Part shown: positions 1 through 11,496 of the stretch, piece by piece | Numbering within the stretch: position 1 is the first letter of the stretch | Layout of the letters: each line of letters begins with the position of its first letter | Origin: Adiantum capillus-veneris | Lineage: Eukaryota > Streptophyta > Polypodiopsida > Polypodiales > Pteridaceae | Reading direction: 5' to 3' | Length of the DNA: 64,000 bases | NCBI GenBank assembly: GCA_014529385.2 | Contig: CM043953.1 | Span: 108,382,549 to 108,446,548, forward strand | Translations under genes and position numbers: made by a program | The notes under the pieces: model-generated | Database searches by the model: none | The model's input: the letters and a program-made list of their open reading frames with translations, nothing else | Told to the model about the DNA's origin: nothing

Positions 1-391
1 TAATAAACGGATGTAACTAGCACCTAGGGACTTTGTTGTGAGACATCATTAGGATATAGGTGCAAGTGCCAATCCAAGAGACTCATATTCTCCACATGCA
101 GAATATGTCTCATAAAATGATGTTAAAAAAAGTGACTTCTAGAAAGTACGAGATGTACTTGTGTTTGGAAGTAACTATAAACATTCAATGACATGAGTGA
201 GATGGACCCTCCTATTTTTTCTCCACACTGGCTAAACTAAAATCCTTGAGTTCCTAGACCATGTTTCTCATCGTGTGATTAACAACATTTGCCAAACAAA
301 ACCGTACCATATAGGCCTATCATTGCAAAGTGCAGAAATTGCATGATACACTACTTTCCCAAAGTGTTTTTCTCCAACATGACCTTGTCAT
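1..391. other. Unassigned AT-rich flank
   Basis: I see no open frame with recognisable protein motifs, no LTR ends and no clear repeat here. It is AT-rich and resembles the other unannotated plant intergenic stretches in the window. Confidence 0.5.
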
Positions 392-868
392 GTGTATGCC
401 GAGCAAGATGGAAGCAACATATACATCCTATTTTGGGAACACTTTAATCAAAGCATATACAAACAGGAAAAAACAACCAAAGTACATACTGAGATTAAGT
501 TAGAAAGATATCATGGAGTACTAAAGACCTACTTCAAGGGGCCCATTACTGGCACAACCTTTCAACTAAACACTAAAGAAAAATTAGTGAATAGACATAG
601 AGATTTATTTGATGACGTTTTCTTTGATCTTGGCAATCTAAACCATTGGGCATATTCCAAATTATACGACGAAGGTAGATGAGAAGATCTTTCCTTGAAA
701 GTGTAAGTGTGAAGGTTTCAAGAATTGACCATCAACACCTATTGAGTGATTTAGTAATCATGATCTGGGTATTACCCCAAAATTATGCTCTTATAGACAC
801 TTTCAGTGCTATAAATAGAAGAAGAGATCCAATCAAGTTAAAATTGTATTCACAACTAGATATTTTTT
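392..868 (+). pseudogene. Possible Copia-type gag fragment, broken
   Basis: Two short adjoining frames (392-682 and 679-870) overlap by four bases and look like one frame broken by a shift. The second ends with LPQNYALIDTF followed by INRRRDP, which resembles the LP-x-SY segment of plant Copia gag (UBN2-type) proteins. No zinc knuckle, protease or LTR was found next to it. The assignment rests on one short motif and is weak; it may be another degenerate retroelement piece or chance coding. Confidence 0.25.
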
Positions 869-870
869 AG

Positions 871-1282
871 ACCTGAAAGTCCATAATCTTGGGTTTCTTG
901 TAAAGAGTTGTGCTGGTTGAATTGCTTGCTTCATCTATACACATTGGTATAGACATGCCTTTACCATTTTAAGACTTTTAAAAACTCAACTTGATCTTTG
1001 CATTAGAAGTATGTAGTGCTAAAGTGACACCCAAAAAATCACTAATGTCAAGACACTTGCTTGTCCATTATAATCAATGGATACTTAAGTGGGTAGATTT
1101 GTTTGATCTTGATAGCAATCACTGATGGATTATGGATAGAGTGCTTCTAGCCATTCAAAAAAAGATGGTTGGTAGCCCTTCTAAAATAGATGGCTCTTAG
1201 CCCTTTGTTTTACCATACCAACTTAGGAAGATTTTAGTAAAATCATCCCTAATTTTACCATCCCATCAAAGCATTAGAAAAG

Positions 1283-1328
<46 letters not shown>

Positions 1329-1908
1329 GTGGGCCGAGGAAAATCCCTTATTCTATTGTGGTGTGTGTCCCCTGTGTATGCTCCATGCATACAATATATG
1401 TCTCGTAGCTTATCTTATAAGCGTACAATAGTATGCTTGTACGACGCTCTCTCATAGAGATATAGTAAAAAACATAAGTCACAACTTGAACCACCTACCT
1501 TGGATGTGATCGTGACTGTATCAGATTGAGTTACATCTGGCACTTTGCCCATGAATGAAGTTCCTCTGATTAAATGATTTTAAATATTCAATATTTGATT
1601 GTGTCCTTGATAGAGTAGTTGGTGTTATATTGGAAGCATAAACAATGATGAGATGAAGTTAAATCCACTGGACTGGCACGCCATGCATGAAAAACAAAAA
1701 AGAAAATGATAAGCCCTTGGCTAGAGTGACGGTCTTAACAGAGTGAGCTGATATTGTAAGTGCCATGCATAATTGGGACTGGCATGGATACATCATAATT
1801 CAATGTTATCCTATGTAAAATGCGAACTTATATCCCTATAGTGTCATATATCCAAACCTGTGTGCCAATGCTTCTGATCCCAAGGCAATAGGAAATACCT
1901 CGGCACGG
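871..1908. other. No gene recognised; one GA microsatellite
   Basis: I see no coding signal. The only structured feature is a GA run at about 1284-1325. The stretch ends at the start of the 2.3-kb LTR at 1909. Confidence 0.5.
1284..1325. repeat. (GA)n microsatellite
   Basis: About 20 uninterrupted GA units lie in otherwise unassigned DNA. Such runs are frequent in this window and usually lie inside LTRs, so this one may mark an unrecognised retroelement. Confidence 0.9.
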
Positions 1909-2048
1909 TGTTGAGATGCTTGCGATCTTGCCAAGAAAGCACCGGGCCTCTTGCTATGAGAATTTGTGAGGTAACTCCAAAAACTATATGAAGGAGTTAT
2001 GCCATGAATGCCTCAAAGTCTAGAGTTTGGTAGAGAGTGCAATCAAAG

Positions 2049-2050
<2 letters not shown>

Positions 2051-2101
<51 letters not shown>

Positions 2102-2102
2102 G

Positions 2103-2182
<80 letters not shown>
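2051..2182. repeat. Compound (CT)n-(CG)n-(CA)n microsatellite inside LTR
   Basis: About 24 CT units, a short CG run at 2101-2110 and about 36 CA units follow one another. The frames across it are repeat artefacts. The homologous place in the solo LTR near 54980-55010 holds only a short TGTG run and an interrupted GA run, so the array grew after the two copies separated. Confidence 0.95.
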
Positions 2183-2184
<2 letters not shown>

Positions 2185-2932
2185 GAAAGAACACAAAAGA
2201 GAAAATCAAAACAACAAAAAGATGAAAACGTCAAGGCTTTGTTCATATCTTATCATGGATAGGATGAAAGGGTTAATAGATGAGTTAATGGCATTCAACC
2301 TTTGCCCACGAAACAAGCTACAAATTGTTCTTTGGAATAATAATTTTGTGCTTACTATGATGTATATGTTTTGTCTAGTGATTGGGACTAATTGTGTGTA
2401 CAATTCTTCTTGGTTCATAGGAAAATAACTACACTTATATCAAAAGAAACGCTATAGTTTAGAAGGGGTAGTATAATGGATCCGGAAAATGAAGTATTTC
2501 ATTAAGCCTATTTGGGCCAAAGAGAAACATTATACATTGTTGGAAGTGTATTTTACGGCTAATCCATACGTTAATTGTAATAGAAGGAGTGGAAGCAAAA
2601 GAAATTCTCATCATGTGGATTATTCATCTAGGATATTTTTTTAGAATGTGAAAAAGATAGATGTGAGAGAGATGAAAAGAAAATAATTTTTCCTTCCAAA
2701 CCCTATTCTTGCCCGTAGGCAATAAGGATATTTCAAGAAGAGATGTACCTATAGCAAGGAGATCCTGGAGTTTGTAGAGAGAATGACCTTCTAAGAGTGA
2801 GAGATATTTGTGAGAGTGTGAAGATATGGCTACTCACCTTGTGCATTAGTATAGCTCCCCAAGAAGGTTGATCATAGCTTTGACAGAGTGTTGTAGCTTG
2901 AATGCCTTCCACAATTAGGACACAAGAGAGAT

Positions 2933-2990
2933 GGAGATGGAGATAGAGATAGAGATAGAGACAGTGATAGAAGTATAAGTAGAGATAGAG
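2933..2990. repeat. Imperfect GAGATA-type short tandem repeat
   Basis: Repeated GAGATG/GAGATA hexamers lie within the F-family LTR. A nearby part of the sister LTR holds a long TA array (54204-54327) instead, so this region of the LTR is prone to short-repeat expansion. Confidence 0.7.
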
Positions 2991-4185
2991 GTAAGGGTGG
3001 GTGTAGAATTAGAAGTGGATAATAGCTAGGTTAGGAAATATATTTTGAGATAGAGATAGAGGTAAGGATTGGCTAGAGATGAAAAGCAGAACATCAAGAA
3101 ACCAACAAAATCACAAATCAAAACACACCTTGTTTGATAAACCCTTCAAGAGTTATTTGCCAAGTTTGATGGAGAGAGAAGGAGAACAAAGACGTCAAGC
3201 CTTGATTAATGCGCCGAATTCAAGTCCGTGTTTGATTAGAGTTGATCTTCCAAGGAATGCTTACAAGATTGGATAGTCCTCCTCAAGGAGCAAGTGTAGG
3301 GCTTAGGTTTATATTTAAGGCTAAACACATTAATCCTTTCAATATCTTTGGAATGGTTTTCAAGGAAGAAGAGGTTCCCTTTAACCCCCAAGGATTATGC
3401 AAGAAAGAGAGGAGCTAGTGTGAACATGAGCTAGCAAAGTTTGAAGTGGTCTATCCCTGCATGATGTGGGTAGATTGCGGTCGACCATTTTGATCATGTC
3501 TCCTCAACCATGGCTCCAAATAAAAAAATAAAAATAAAGGAAGAAAATTTAGTTCAGGGCTACGAATCAATTATACATAATTTTTCCAGTTTGGATGGGA
3601 ACTATGTGTAAAAATTCATCAAAATAGGGTATCTTTCTGGCAGCAAAAGTCTACCTATGGTCCCCTCAGCATATACTTCCATTTGATTCCAATAGACACC
3701 TCATGCAATATGAAAGCATGACATTTCTCCTTTACAAAATTTTGTAATCATCCTTTCAATAATGGATTAAAATAGATGCATCTTTGAAAATTTTGCAAAC
3801 TAGTGTCCCACTACGATTTGATACCTCCCTAGTAGCTATCAAAAAGAAATATGAGAAAATACATAGAAAATATATGTATTGGAAGTTATGCTAGCTGTAG
3901 GATCTAGATAGAGTGTGAGATGATAATGTGATAGTAAAAAAAAGCAGCAAGGTCTTCTTTTCCACGTGAAAGAGGCGTAGTTGTTGATGTTTTTTCCCAC
4001 AATACTTTCTAACAATAAAGTAAGAATATGTTACACTTGAGATAAATACTAGGATAAGATAGAAAGCTTATTCTTATACTTGGACATGAATATGTACATT
4101 ATGGTAAATATAATTATGCTTCTAAAAAGTCACAAAATAAATCTCCTAGCATTTGTTCCCACCATGTACATGCCACAACACAACA

Positions 4186-4200
4186 TCCACCCCCTCTAAA
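4186..4200 (-). other. Polypurine tract of element F
   Basis: On the minus strand the sequence TTAGAGGGGGTGGA directly precedes the LTR start. This is the usual position and composition of the plus-strand primer site of LTR retrotransposons, and it supports the LTR boundary at 4185. Confidence 0.75.
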
Positions 4201-4281
4201 CCTGCACATTCTCTTATATGTGCCACATTTGAATTTTTGCAGGTTCAATCCTCTTGTAGATCTTCCATGCTTTCATCTTTA

Positions 4282-5073
4282 TTAATAGATTCCAATCTTC
4301 ATCTTCACTTGGGTTTTGCTCTTCCTCTTCCTCAACAACCTCTGGATCACTATCTTCTCCTCTCGTAAACACTTTAATCCTTTTCCCTGCAATGAGAACC
4401 TTGTGACTTCTGTACCATCTAGTTCAGACAAGTTGTAAGTAGCATTTTCATGCACATGCTTTACAATATACGGTCCAAACCATCTTCGTAAGAACTTACG
4501 CATGATTGTGTGCTGGTTATCAAGGCTACTATCATACACTACAACCCACTCACCTTTGTCAATTGCTTTGCTCCTGAGCCAATGTCGCTTATAAAAGTAG
4601 TCCTTGTTTTTCAACCTTGTATTTTTTAGTCACTCTTTTGTAGCCTCAATGTCTCTAGGTGTTCTCTCTAGCTTCTTTATACGCAATGCAAGGAGCTCTT
4701 CCCTACTAAGCCCCTCTTGCCAAGGTAGTATATTCCATGTGGGAATTGTATCTTCAATTGGCCTCACTGGCTTTTGACCAAACATTAGCTTTGAGGACAT
4801 ATAGCCAGTTACTGAGCTATGTGTTTTACAGTCAGCCCACAAAGCATATGGCAACAATTTTGGCCACTCACCAACTCTTCCTTTGAAAGCCTTGGCCAAA
4901 GATTTGATGATAGGAGGATGTCCTCTTTCAATCTTTCCATTTCCTTCATGGTTGTAAGCTATTGTGGGGGAAATCTTGATTCCTAATTTGGAAAAAAACT
5001 CCCTTGCTTTCTCGACATCTAGTTCACCTTTGTTTGCAGTAACCTTTCCCACGCAACCATAACAGCAAATCAC
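4282..5073 (-). pseudogene. Gypsy F integrase core and C-terminus, broken
   Basis: Two frames (4630-5073 and 4282-4614) give the end of the integrase catalytic core and the C-terminal region. Recognisable parts are the NGKIERGH segment with the catalytic glutamate, the WADCKTHSSVTGYM segment and, further on, RRWFGPYIV. The segment expected to carry the second catalytic aspartate reads VTANKGELD, so that residue appears lost. The frames are separated by stops. The protein would have inserted element cDNA into the host genome; this copy cannot. Confidence 0.75.
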
Positions 5074-5743
5074 ATCATAAAGAAGGAATTTACATACAAC
5101 TTTTGTGGTTTTTTCTCTTAATGCCCTTCAAGATGGTTACTTAGGTCCTCTCATGCAAGAACTAGCTATCTCATCTACTGAAGTCCTAAAGGCATTGTGA
5201 CTAGATCCATAACCCATTTATAGTGCATGGATAGTAGATATGTAGGGTGCAACTCATCACAATGCCGTACATTTGAATACATTTGACAAGTTACACACAA
5301 ATCTACAAACTGAGATACATCTTTATACATACCCTTCCACTAGTATTTTTCTTTCAGCTTGGAGAAGGTTGCCCACACACCCCTGTGTCCAGCCCATAGA
5401 CTCTCATGAAACCCTTGCATGAGCTTTACTTGAGTCTCTTTATTACATATAACACATTTTGTGGTGTAGCACCCTTTTGTTTAGGATGCTTCCACAAGTA
5501 ACCATCCCTCAAAAAGTATCCATTTGCTTGCTTGTATATTCTCTTGAATTCTTGTTTAGACCAATCACCCTATTTTGTTAGAGTACTCAAGTAGCTTCAA
5601 TAAGAAGCCAATCACCTTCATAAAGCTCTTTCAAGAACAATTCAAGTGGGTTAGATATGCAGACATAGTTACCTTTGACATGAGATATGGAGTAGAACTT
5701 TGTGCCCACATCATCAACCTCATCAATCATCTCTGACTCATCT
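5074..5743 (-). pseudogene. Degenerate gypsy F RNase H-integrase linker region
   Basis: This lies between the RNase H and integrase remnants of element F and should encode the RNase H tail and the integrase zinc-binding domain. No frame longer than about 60 codons remains. It is assigned by position only. Confidence 0.45.
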
Positions 5744-6269
5744 TCATACCTTTCCCTTTGATAGCATATCTGCCATTGTATTGTCTTTACCTATAATGTT
5801 CTTAAACTCAAGATTTAAGGACTTAATGCAGGCAATCCACCGCAACATAGCAATGTTTGGTGTTGAATAGTTTGTAATCATCCCAAGAAGTGGTAGACAA
5901 TCTGTTTCTACAGCCATACATGAACCAATTAGGTACTCTTTCCCATTTTTCAAGGCAATAACCATACCCCACAACTCTCTCTTTATATGTGAATAATTTC
6001 TTATTGCTATAGGACTGGTGTCTACTGTCACAATTATTGGCCTTACACTCATAGTCTACATTTCTCAAGGTTGGTGCCGACTGGAGCAAATCCTTTAGCT
6101 TTTTCATGGTTTTTATATGTGCATCTGTCCATTTGAACTTTTGATTCTTTCTAAGCAATTGATAAAGAGGATTAGCTACAAGTGTATAATGTGGAATCCA
6201 AATGACATAAAAGACACATGCTCCCATAAACCCTCTAATATCAGTGATGCTAGTGCGTATTTCTTTCAT
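5744..6269 (-). pseudogene. Gypsy F RT thumb and RNase H region, broken
   Basis: Two overlapping frames cover the segment. The first includes RGFMGACVFYVIWIPHY and NPLYQLLRKNQKFKW, which match the RT thumb to RNase H connection of Ty3/gypsy polymerases. The second contains LEFKNIIGKDNTMADMLS, the usual end of the RNase H region (HV-x-G-x-x-N-x-x-ADALSR). A frameshift separates them. The enzyme would have degraded RNA in the RNA-DNA hybrid. Confidence 0.75.
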
Positions 6270-7043
6270 TCTTCAAATGGCTTCTACCTTTGTTGGAGGA
6301 GGTTTCCTACCAAATGTTCTGCACATGTGCCCCACAATAAGCACTTCATTGACACCAAACATAGACTTTTTCCTTGACAAAGTAAGATTCACTTCCTCCA
6401 ACCTAGACAAAATTCTATCAGAATCATTTATGTGATTTTTCACAAACCTACAATACCCCCTGAGATCCAAATCTTCATCTTTGTCACCTTCTTCACATCC
6501 TTTGATATGCATATCATCAATGAAAGGAATTTTAATTTGAAGAATAAAGTCACGTAAGACCTTATTCATCCCATTCATAATATGTGCAACTGAGTTGGTT
6601 GCTCCCTGCGGGCGGCAAGGTACACATTCTTACCAAACCTAAAGGTGCCCTCATGGTTGTCAAGTCTTTGCTTTCAATTGCAAACTGAAATTGATCATAC
6701 CTTGAGTAGAGATTCCCGAATGAGTATATTTCCCTTCTTGCAAACTCCTTTGCAAAATCATCCACAATTGGACTTGTACCTACATTCCTAATTTTCACCT
6801 TGTTCACTGGTTGCATATCTTGGATGAAGCTTAAAGCACCATTATTCTTTGGGACTATGAACCACCTATTTGAGTATGGAGAAGGCTCAATCCCCATTTG
6901 ATCTTCTCATTCAATATCTCTGCTAACTTTGGAAAACGAGCCTTTGGAACCGGAATAGGACGTAGATTCCAAGGTACATGAGGTATTGTAAAAGTTACCA
7001 TAGGAGCTACAATAGAAGGATCAACCCATCCTATCTCATGCAC
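6270..7043 (-). pseudogene. Gypsy F reverse transcriptase, broken
   Basis: Three frames (6855-7043, 6562-6897, 6273-6578) cover the RT palm and fingers. Visible motifs are NRWFIVPKNNG near the fingers, FGNLYSRYDQFQF, where the first catalytic aspartate is replaced by asparagine, and FIDDMHIKG, equivalent to the YxDD active-site box. At least two frameshifts separate the parts. The protein would have copied element RNA into cDNA; it is dead by both frameshift and residue change. Confidence 0.8.
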
Positions 7044-8505
7044 GACTCAAATGAAAAAGCCTTACCATACTTTGAAAGAATTTCTTTGAAGAAAATTTTC
7101 TCCTCTTGTGTTAGAAACTCCTCGCAGTCAATTTGCAACTTGTGAAAAGACTCCGGTGTGCCCAATATTTTTAGGAATCCTCAAACTTGGTTGCAAAGAA
7201 GCCTGCTCAAATTTTTCCTTGTTATTGGGTGGTAAGGTTGAAGCTACTGGTTTCACCTTCTTTGCTATACTCTTGTATTTAGTTTCAACATGGATTTTTG
7301 GGCCAATTGCTTGGTTGGAACATTGGTTTTCTTTAAAGGCTTCTATGACTTGATATATTTCCACATAGCATACTTCCACAACTTCATTCCCAAGATAAAG
7401 ACTAGACTCCATCATAGCATCAAACTCTTACATAGTATCTACAAAAGAAACTTGCTCACACAAACCCAAAACATATTCATTAGGCTATAATAACCCACTC
7501 TCTTTCATGCCTATTTGTACATTAGGTACATATTGCCTCTCATATCTCTTCAAATATTTGCATTTTGTAAAACATACTGATCCTTGTTACCAAGGAGACC
7601 ATAGAAAAAATTTCACCAATTTTTGGATATTGCGAGACCATTTTTTGTTTTGTACCACTGCAGTCCCGCTTTACAATGGTACTTGGCCAAAACCCATCAC
7701 TTTCCTATGCTCATGAAACTCTTTAATAAAATTTGGTAAAGGATGCTCTCTGAGGTTGTCACTGTTTCTTTCATTCTTTCATGGTTCACACAAACTGTGA
7801 GAAATTGAATATCACGTTTACCGTCTTTGCTTTGTATCCTAGCATAAGATAAACCATCATCGATTACCATTGTTTCCATTTGAACTCCCACAATGTAGGG
7901 CTGCCCAAGGATAAGATGATATAAAGATGTGTCCTGTACAAAGAAACTTTGTTCAATATTGCATCACTTATTGTCACCCTTACACTTGGACATGCCGTAT
8001 ACAATTCACCTAATGAATTGTTTGCCAATTTGACCATCCAACCATGTTCTGTGTCCAATGGACATAAATTTTTTGTAGATACTTTTTGACATTGTATTTA
8101 TTTTTAACCCATGGTCATTTAAGGCAACAAATGGTTCTTCAAGATCACCTACCTTGACCAATGTCTCTATAGTAGCTAGTGCCTAGTGGCTTCTAGAATA
8201 GTGGCTCCTAGGAATGCTTTGAGCTTCTTTCCCATCATCAACAAATTTGACTTGTCTTACCTTCTAAGAAGATTGATAGTATCCTACCATAGCTTCATCA
8301 CTTTCTTTAGCTTGCACTTATAATCCTTGTGCCCTCACAATATCGCAAATAGGCTGTCCAAATGTTTGCCTCTTTCTCTTGATGGTGTTGATAATTTCTT
8401 CATGGAATTCACGCTTGGTTATGCCAAGCACATCCCCCAAAGTAAACTCAAACTGGCTATTCAATTCCTCTCCACTAGCACTTTCAAACAAACCAACCAA
8501 ACAGA
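7044..8505 (-). pseudogene. Gypsy F protease and upstream region, degenerate
   Basis: The frames at 7697-8058 include VRVTISDAILNKVSLY and then LGSPTLWEF, placed where Ty3/gypsy protease domains normally give an I-D-x-G-S active site and an LGRPWL block; the catalytic D-S/T-G is not intact. The frame at 8318-8500 (LGDVLGITKREFHEEII) lies where the gag-pol linker would be. A frame at 7128-7415 bridges protease and RT. Coding sense is lost upstream of about 8505. Confidence 0.55.
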
Positions 8506-11010
8506 CTAGTGGTCAAGGGACTTCTATAGATCAACCCATTGATCTAGCCGACACCTCACCCGATAAGACACATCAGAGAATAGTTGAAACCCACCAACAA
8601 GCCCCACCAGTGGACACATAAGGGCAAGGAGCACCACAGAATTAGTTGACACTTCCAACACATTTAGTTTAGATCAAGCAACCAGGTAATCTGCAATGCC
8701 TTCAACCCAAATCACTACATGGTAAATTAGTTGTGAAACAACCATACAAGGAAATCATGCCTTATCCAACCCTTTTCATTTCCTATGAGACATCAAAAAT
8801 AGAGCTGGATACCATCACATATGGCTATGTTTCCAGTATGATGTATAGCTAGAATACATATGTCCACACTATGGGGCAACTAGTCGAAGCCCAACAGAGA
8901 GCCTCAGGCTCTCTAGTTACGGCCCTTCAAATTGAGCACCGTGAGACTAAGATAGAGATGGAAAAGGCTAAGAATGAGCTGAGTGAGCTCAGCTAGAAGA
9001 TGCTACAAATGGCCATTGAATACAATAATGATGCCCAAATCATGGCATCTTAGCAAAAAAACATTGTCAAACTCCACAAGGACATCAAATACTGCTAGAG
9101 GAAAAGAGATTTGCTAAAGAAGCCATTGGTGAGGTGCATGGTCGGCTAGAACAAAAGAAGTCAGCTCTTAAGTCCCTAAGCGCTAAGCACCACACTCTGA
9201 GACAGGTAATCACCGAAAAAGGCATATATCAATCTTTAATTGACAATGGTGACCCAAGGAGAATCTTACATTGAATATAGAGGACTTGCAAAATCTACTT
9301 GAATCAATGAAATCTAATCTAGAGGAGAAATCAAAGCAGTTTGCAGGTGCACTTGTTAATCAAGTCTTGGTGAATACATAAAGTATCAGGATGTTGATGA
9401 AGAAGAAGACCAAGAGGAAGACAAGCACCAAGACCAGGACACATGAGCTGGTCATCAGGATGATGATGGTGGAGGATGCAGATGACCATCCACCTTGAGA
9501 CTCTTCACTTGGAGGAAATCAGTCCACACAAGGCATTGGGTCAACATGTCAGGGTGGCTGAAATTAGAATTAGACTAGACATCAAAATCAGACTGACAAG
9601 AACAATCTCAGGCAGACTAGTTTCGAGCAGGCGGCAACATAGGACAAGGGCAAGGGCCAATTAGTGGAGTCCAGTTTAGACTTTGAATCTGAACAGGGTC
9701 ATTTGACTGAGCTTCTAGATTTAAATAAAGCTTTGTGACGACAAAAAGCACTCCAAATTCATGGTTAATTCTTGGAAATCAATCAGCTAACTACCACAAC
9801 CAAAAGCTCTATCAGCAACCTCCACATCCAAGTTGCTTTTAGGTCTTGGAAAGAATTCGTAAATGGTGTGTCATAGAAGAGGACCTTGTGATTGATCCTT
9901 ATTTTCACAACCCTTCTACAAGCAATCTCAAATCTTTAGGATTAGAGTTGACAATTCTCTTAAGGAATAAGACAACCTACAAGTGTACGAAAGATATTAG
10001 GCACAAATTAAAGAGGTACTCATCCAAGTTCAGAGTGCCATAAATAGTTTGGACAATAAAGTTCAGCTTCTTCTAGAAAACAATACTATGTCTAGTAGAG
10101 GGGCCATAACCAGATTAAGTTTGAGAGAACAAAAAAGAAACCTTAAAAGATTATTCCACCTTGTAAGAATAAGTAGGAAATGATGCAGCAAGAGAACCGC
10201 ATGGTAATGATTTTTTTGGAAATTTTCCCAGATTTCTCTACATTGTTAGATGCCCTTTCAACAACAGAGTCTGAGCTCCCAAGGTTCTTTCTAGCAGTAT
10301 ATCCAACAAACCATGAACCTTCATATTAAAAAAACTACATCAAGATTGTTGATGAGCTCAAAGAGTGGTAAGAGGAAGCCACCATCAAATGGGCTTCCTG
10401 GAAGCAAGTGATGACCGATGCCTTAAAGAAAGATCTGATGTTTGATCTCATTTTGGCAATTCAAAGTTTCCATATCAAGATGGGCGAATGGAAGGTGCAG
10501 CTCTAACGATTGATCAAGATCACAAACCAACTCCTACAACTAATAGTGGAAGCCTCTAAGATTCTTGAGAAAGAACTGGCCAACAAAGCATCCTTTGAAC
10601 CGTAGTTCAGAGAGATGGTTGAAATATTGTTGAGGCAATAATTAAATGCAATTAGCCAGTACCTCATGAGTGGATTCATACTACTTCATATTGTCATAGG
10701 TTAGCCAAAGCTCACCTGACCAGAGGCAAGAGAACTTAATATGAGCCTGGCACAAAGACGTGGAATACACTAACACCATATGAAGCTAAAATGAAGACAA
10801 CCAGAAAAGACCAGTTGGAGCAAGAGGCACTGTATTGCCTGATTTAGAAGGAGAACACGTTTCCTAGTCCAAGAACTTTTAAACCATACAAGGTATTGTA
10901 CAAACCTCCAAAGAAGAAGGCACCAGATAAGAAGAAGCATGTTTGATGGATTGACACTAGTTGATTGCTCATTGGAAAATTTAGGTATACACCAAAATCT
11001 AAGAAAGGGG
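8506..11010 (+). pseudogene. Degenerate coiled-coil reading region, unrecognised
   Basis: The plus strand carries a long broken coding signal. Segments are rich in E, K, Q and L with heptad-like spacing: near 8900 there is HRETKIEMEKAKNELSEL, near 9120-9180 a charged helical segment with EVHGRLEQKKSALKSL, and near 10375-10470 EEATIKWASWKQVMTDALKK. It ends with PPKKKAPDKKKHV before a stop near 10946. Many stops and frameshifts interrupt it. No gag zinc knuckle, protease or RT motif is present. It lies directly upstream of an LTR-like promoter; it could be an extra ORF of a retroelement, since some plant Tat elements carry additional ORFs, but this is inference. Confidence 0.45.
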
Positions 11011-11017
11011 AGAAGGA

Positions 11018-11464
11018 ATGTAAACAATAGGAATGAGTGCTAGAATAGGGTTCCTAGGTTGGTAAGTACCAAAGTCACTCAGCGGGGTAACTGGCACATG
11101 GAACAGTCAGTCAAAAAGCCAATTTGAGAGCTATAAATAGGGCCCACTACTTTATTTGCAAGGACAAAGTACCAAATCCCTAATTTTGCAATCCTAAGCT
11201 TAGCTAAGAGGAATTCATACTTTTTATTTCTCATTAAGCTGATGGCTTACTTGTCTCACTAAGTACATTTGTATACAATCATCTGATCTGAATAATACAA
11301 TCCAAGTTCTAGTTCTAAGGTTTAGTGCCAATCTCTTTTTAGTCCTAGTCTTTTTTTTATGTTACTGTTTGGTCTCATTTGAAGTCTCTTGCTTGGTTTG
11401 AAGTAACTCTAACAACTGGCCTAAAATAACTGACTCAAAGTTTCCAAATCATTCAATTTTGGCA
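11018..11464 (+). repeat. Putative LTR of gypsy element G with promoter
   Basis: The segment begins near TGTAAACAATAG and ends ...TTTTGGCA, followed four bases later by a primer-binding-site-like sequence and then a gag coding region. It contains a strong TATA box at 11131-11140. No second copy was found in the window, so the 5' boundary is a guess based on a TG start. Confidence 0.55.
11131..11140 (+). promoter_or_regulatory. TATA box in LTR (CTATAAATAG)
   Basis: CTATAAATAG is a near-consensus plant TATA box. It lies about 330 bases upstream of the primer-binding site and 365 bases upstream of the gag ATG, as expected for an LTR promoter that starts transcription about 30 bases downstream. 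Confidence 0.6.
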
Positions 11465-11467
11465 ATA

Positions 11468-11481
11468 GTTGGTGTTAGAGC
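11468..11481 (+). other. Primer-binding site resembling initiator-Met tRNA type
   Basis: TTGGTGTTAGAGCC is close to TGGTATCAGAGCC, the complement of the 3' end of plant initiator methionine tRNA. It sits four bases after the proposed LTR end and 15 bases before the gag ATG. Two substitutions fit transition-type decay. Confidence 0.65.
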
Positions 11482-11496
11482 CATTACAATCAGTCA

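Larger units (their letters stand above)
1909..4185 (-). repeat. 3' LTR of gypsy element F (about 2.28 kb)
   Basis: It matches the solo LTR at 53045-55160 in inverse orientation along its length. Shared blocks include the small frames at 2206-2418 and 54747-54959 and those at 3079-3276 and 54003-54191. Read on the minus strand it begins TGTTGTGTTG and ends CTCAACA, the TG...CA ends expected of an LTR, and a polypurine tract sits directly upstream of its 5' end. It carries a large CT/CG/CA microsatellite that the sister copy lacks. The small frames are conserved LTR sequence, not evidence of genes. Confidence 0.85.
1909..8505 (-). mobile_element. Ty3/gypsy element F, 5'-truncated, with 3' LTR
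   Basis: This minus-strand LTR retrotransposon consists of a 3' LTR (1909-4185), a polypurine tract just inside it, and then integrase, RNase H, RT and protease remnants read leftwards from about 8500. Gag and the 5' LTR are missing: around 8505 the coding sense switches to the plus strand, so the element is truncated there. Pol is split by many frameshifts and stops and cannot be active. The order protease-RT-RNase H-integrase is that of Ty3/gypsy. A solo LTR of the same family lies at 53045-55160. The lineage within gypsy is not assigned; no chromodomain was seen. Confidence 0.85.

Noticed and set aside
1997..2262. Six overlapping frames on both strands made of CV, HT, SL and RE repeats
   Set aside because: They are translations of the CT/CG/CA microsatellite and have no independent coding support.
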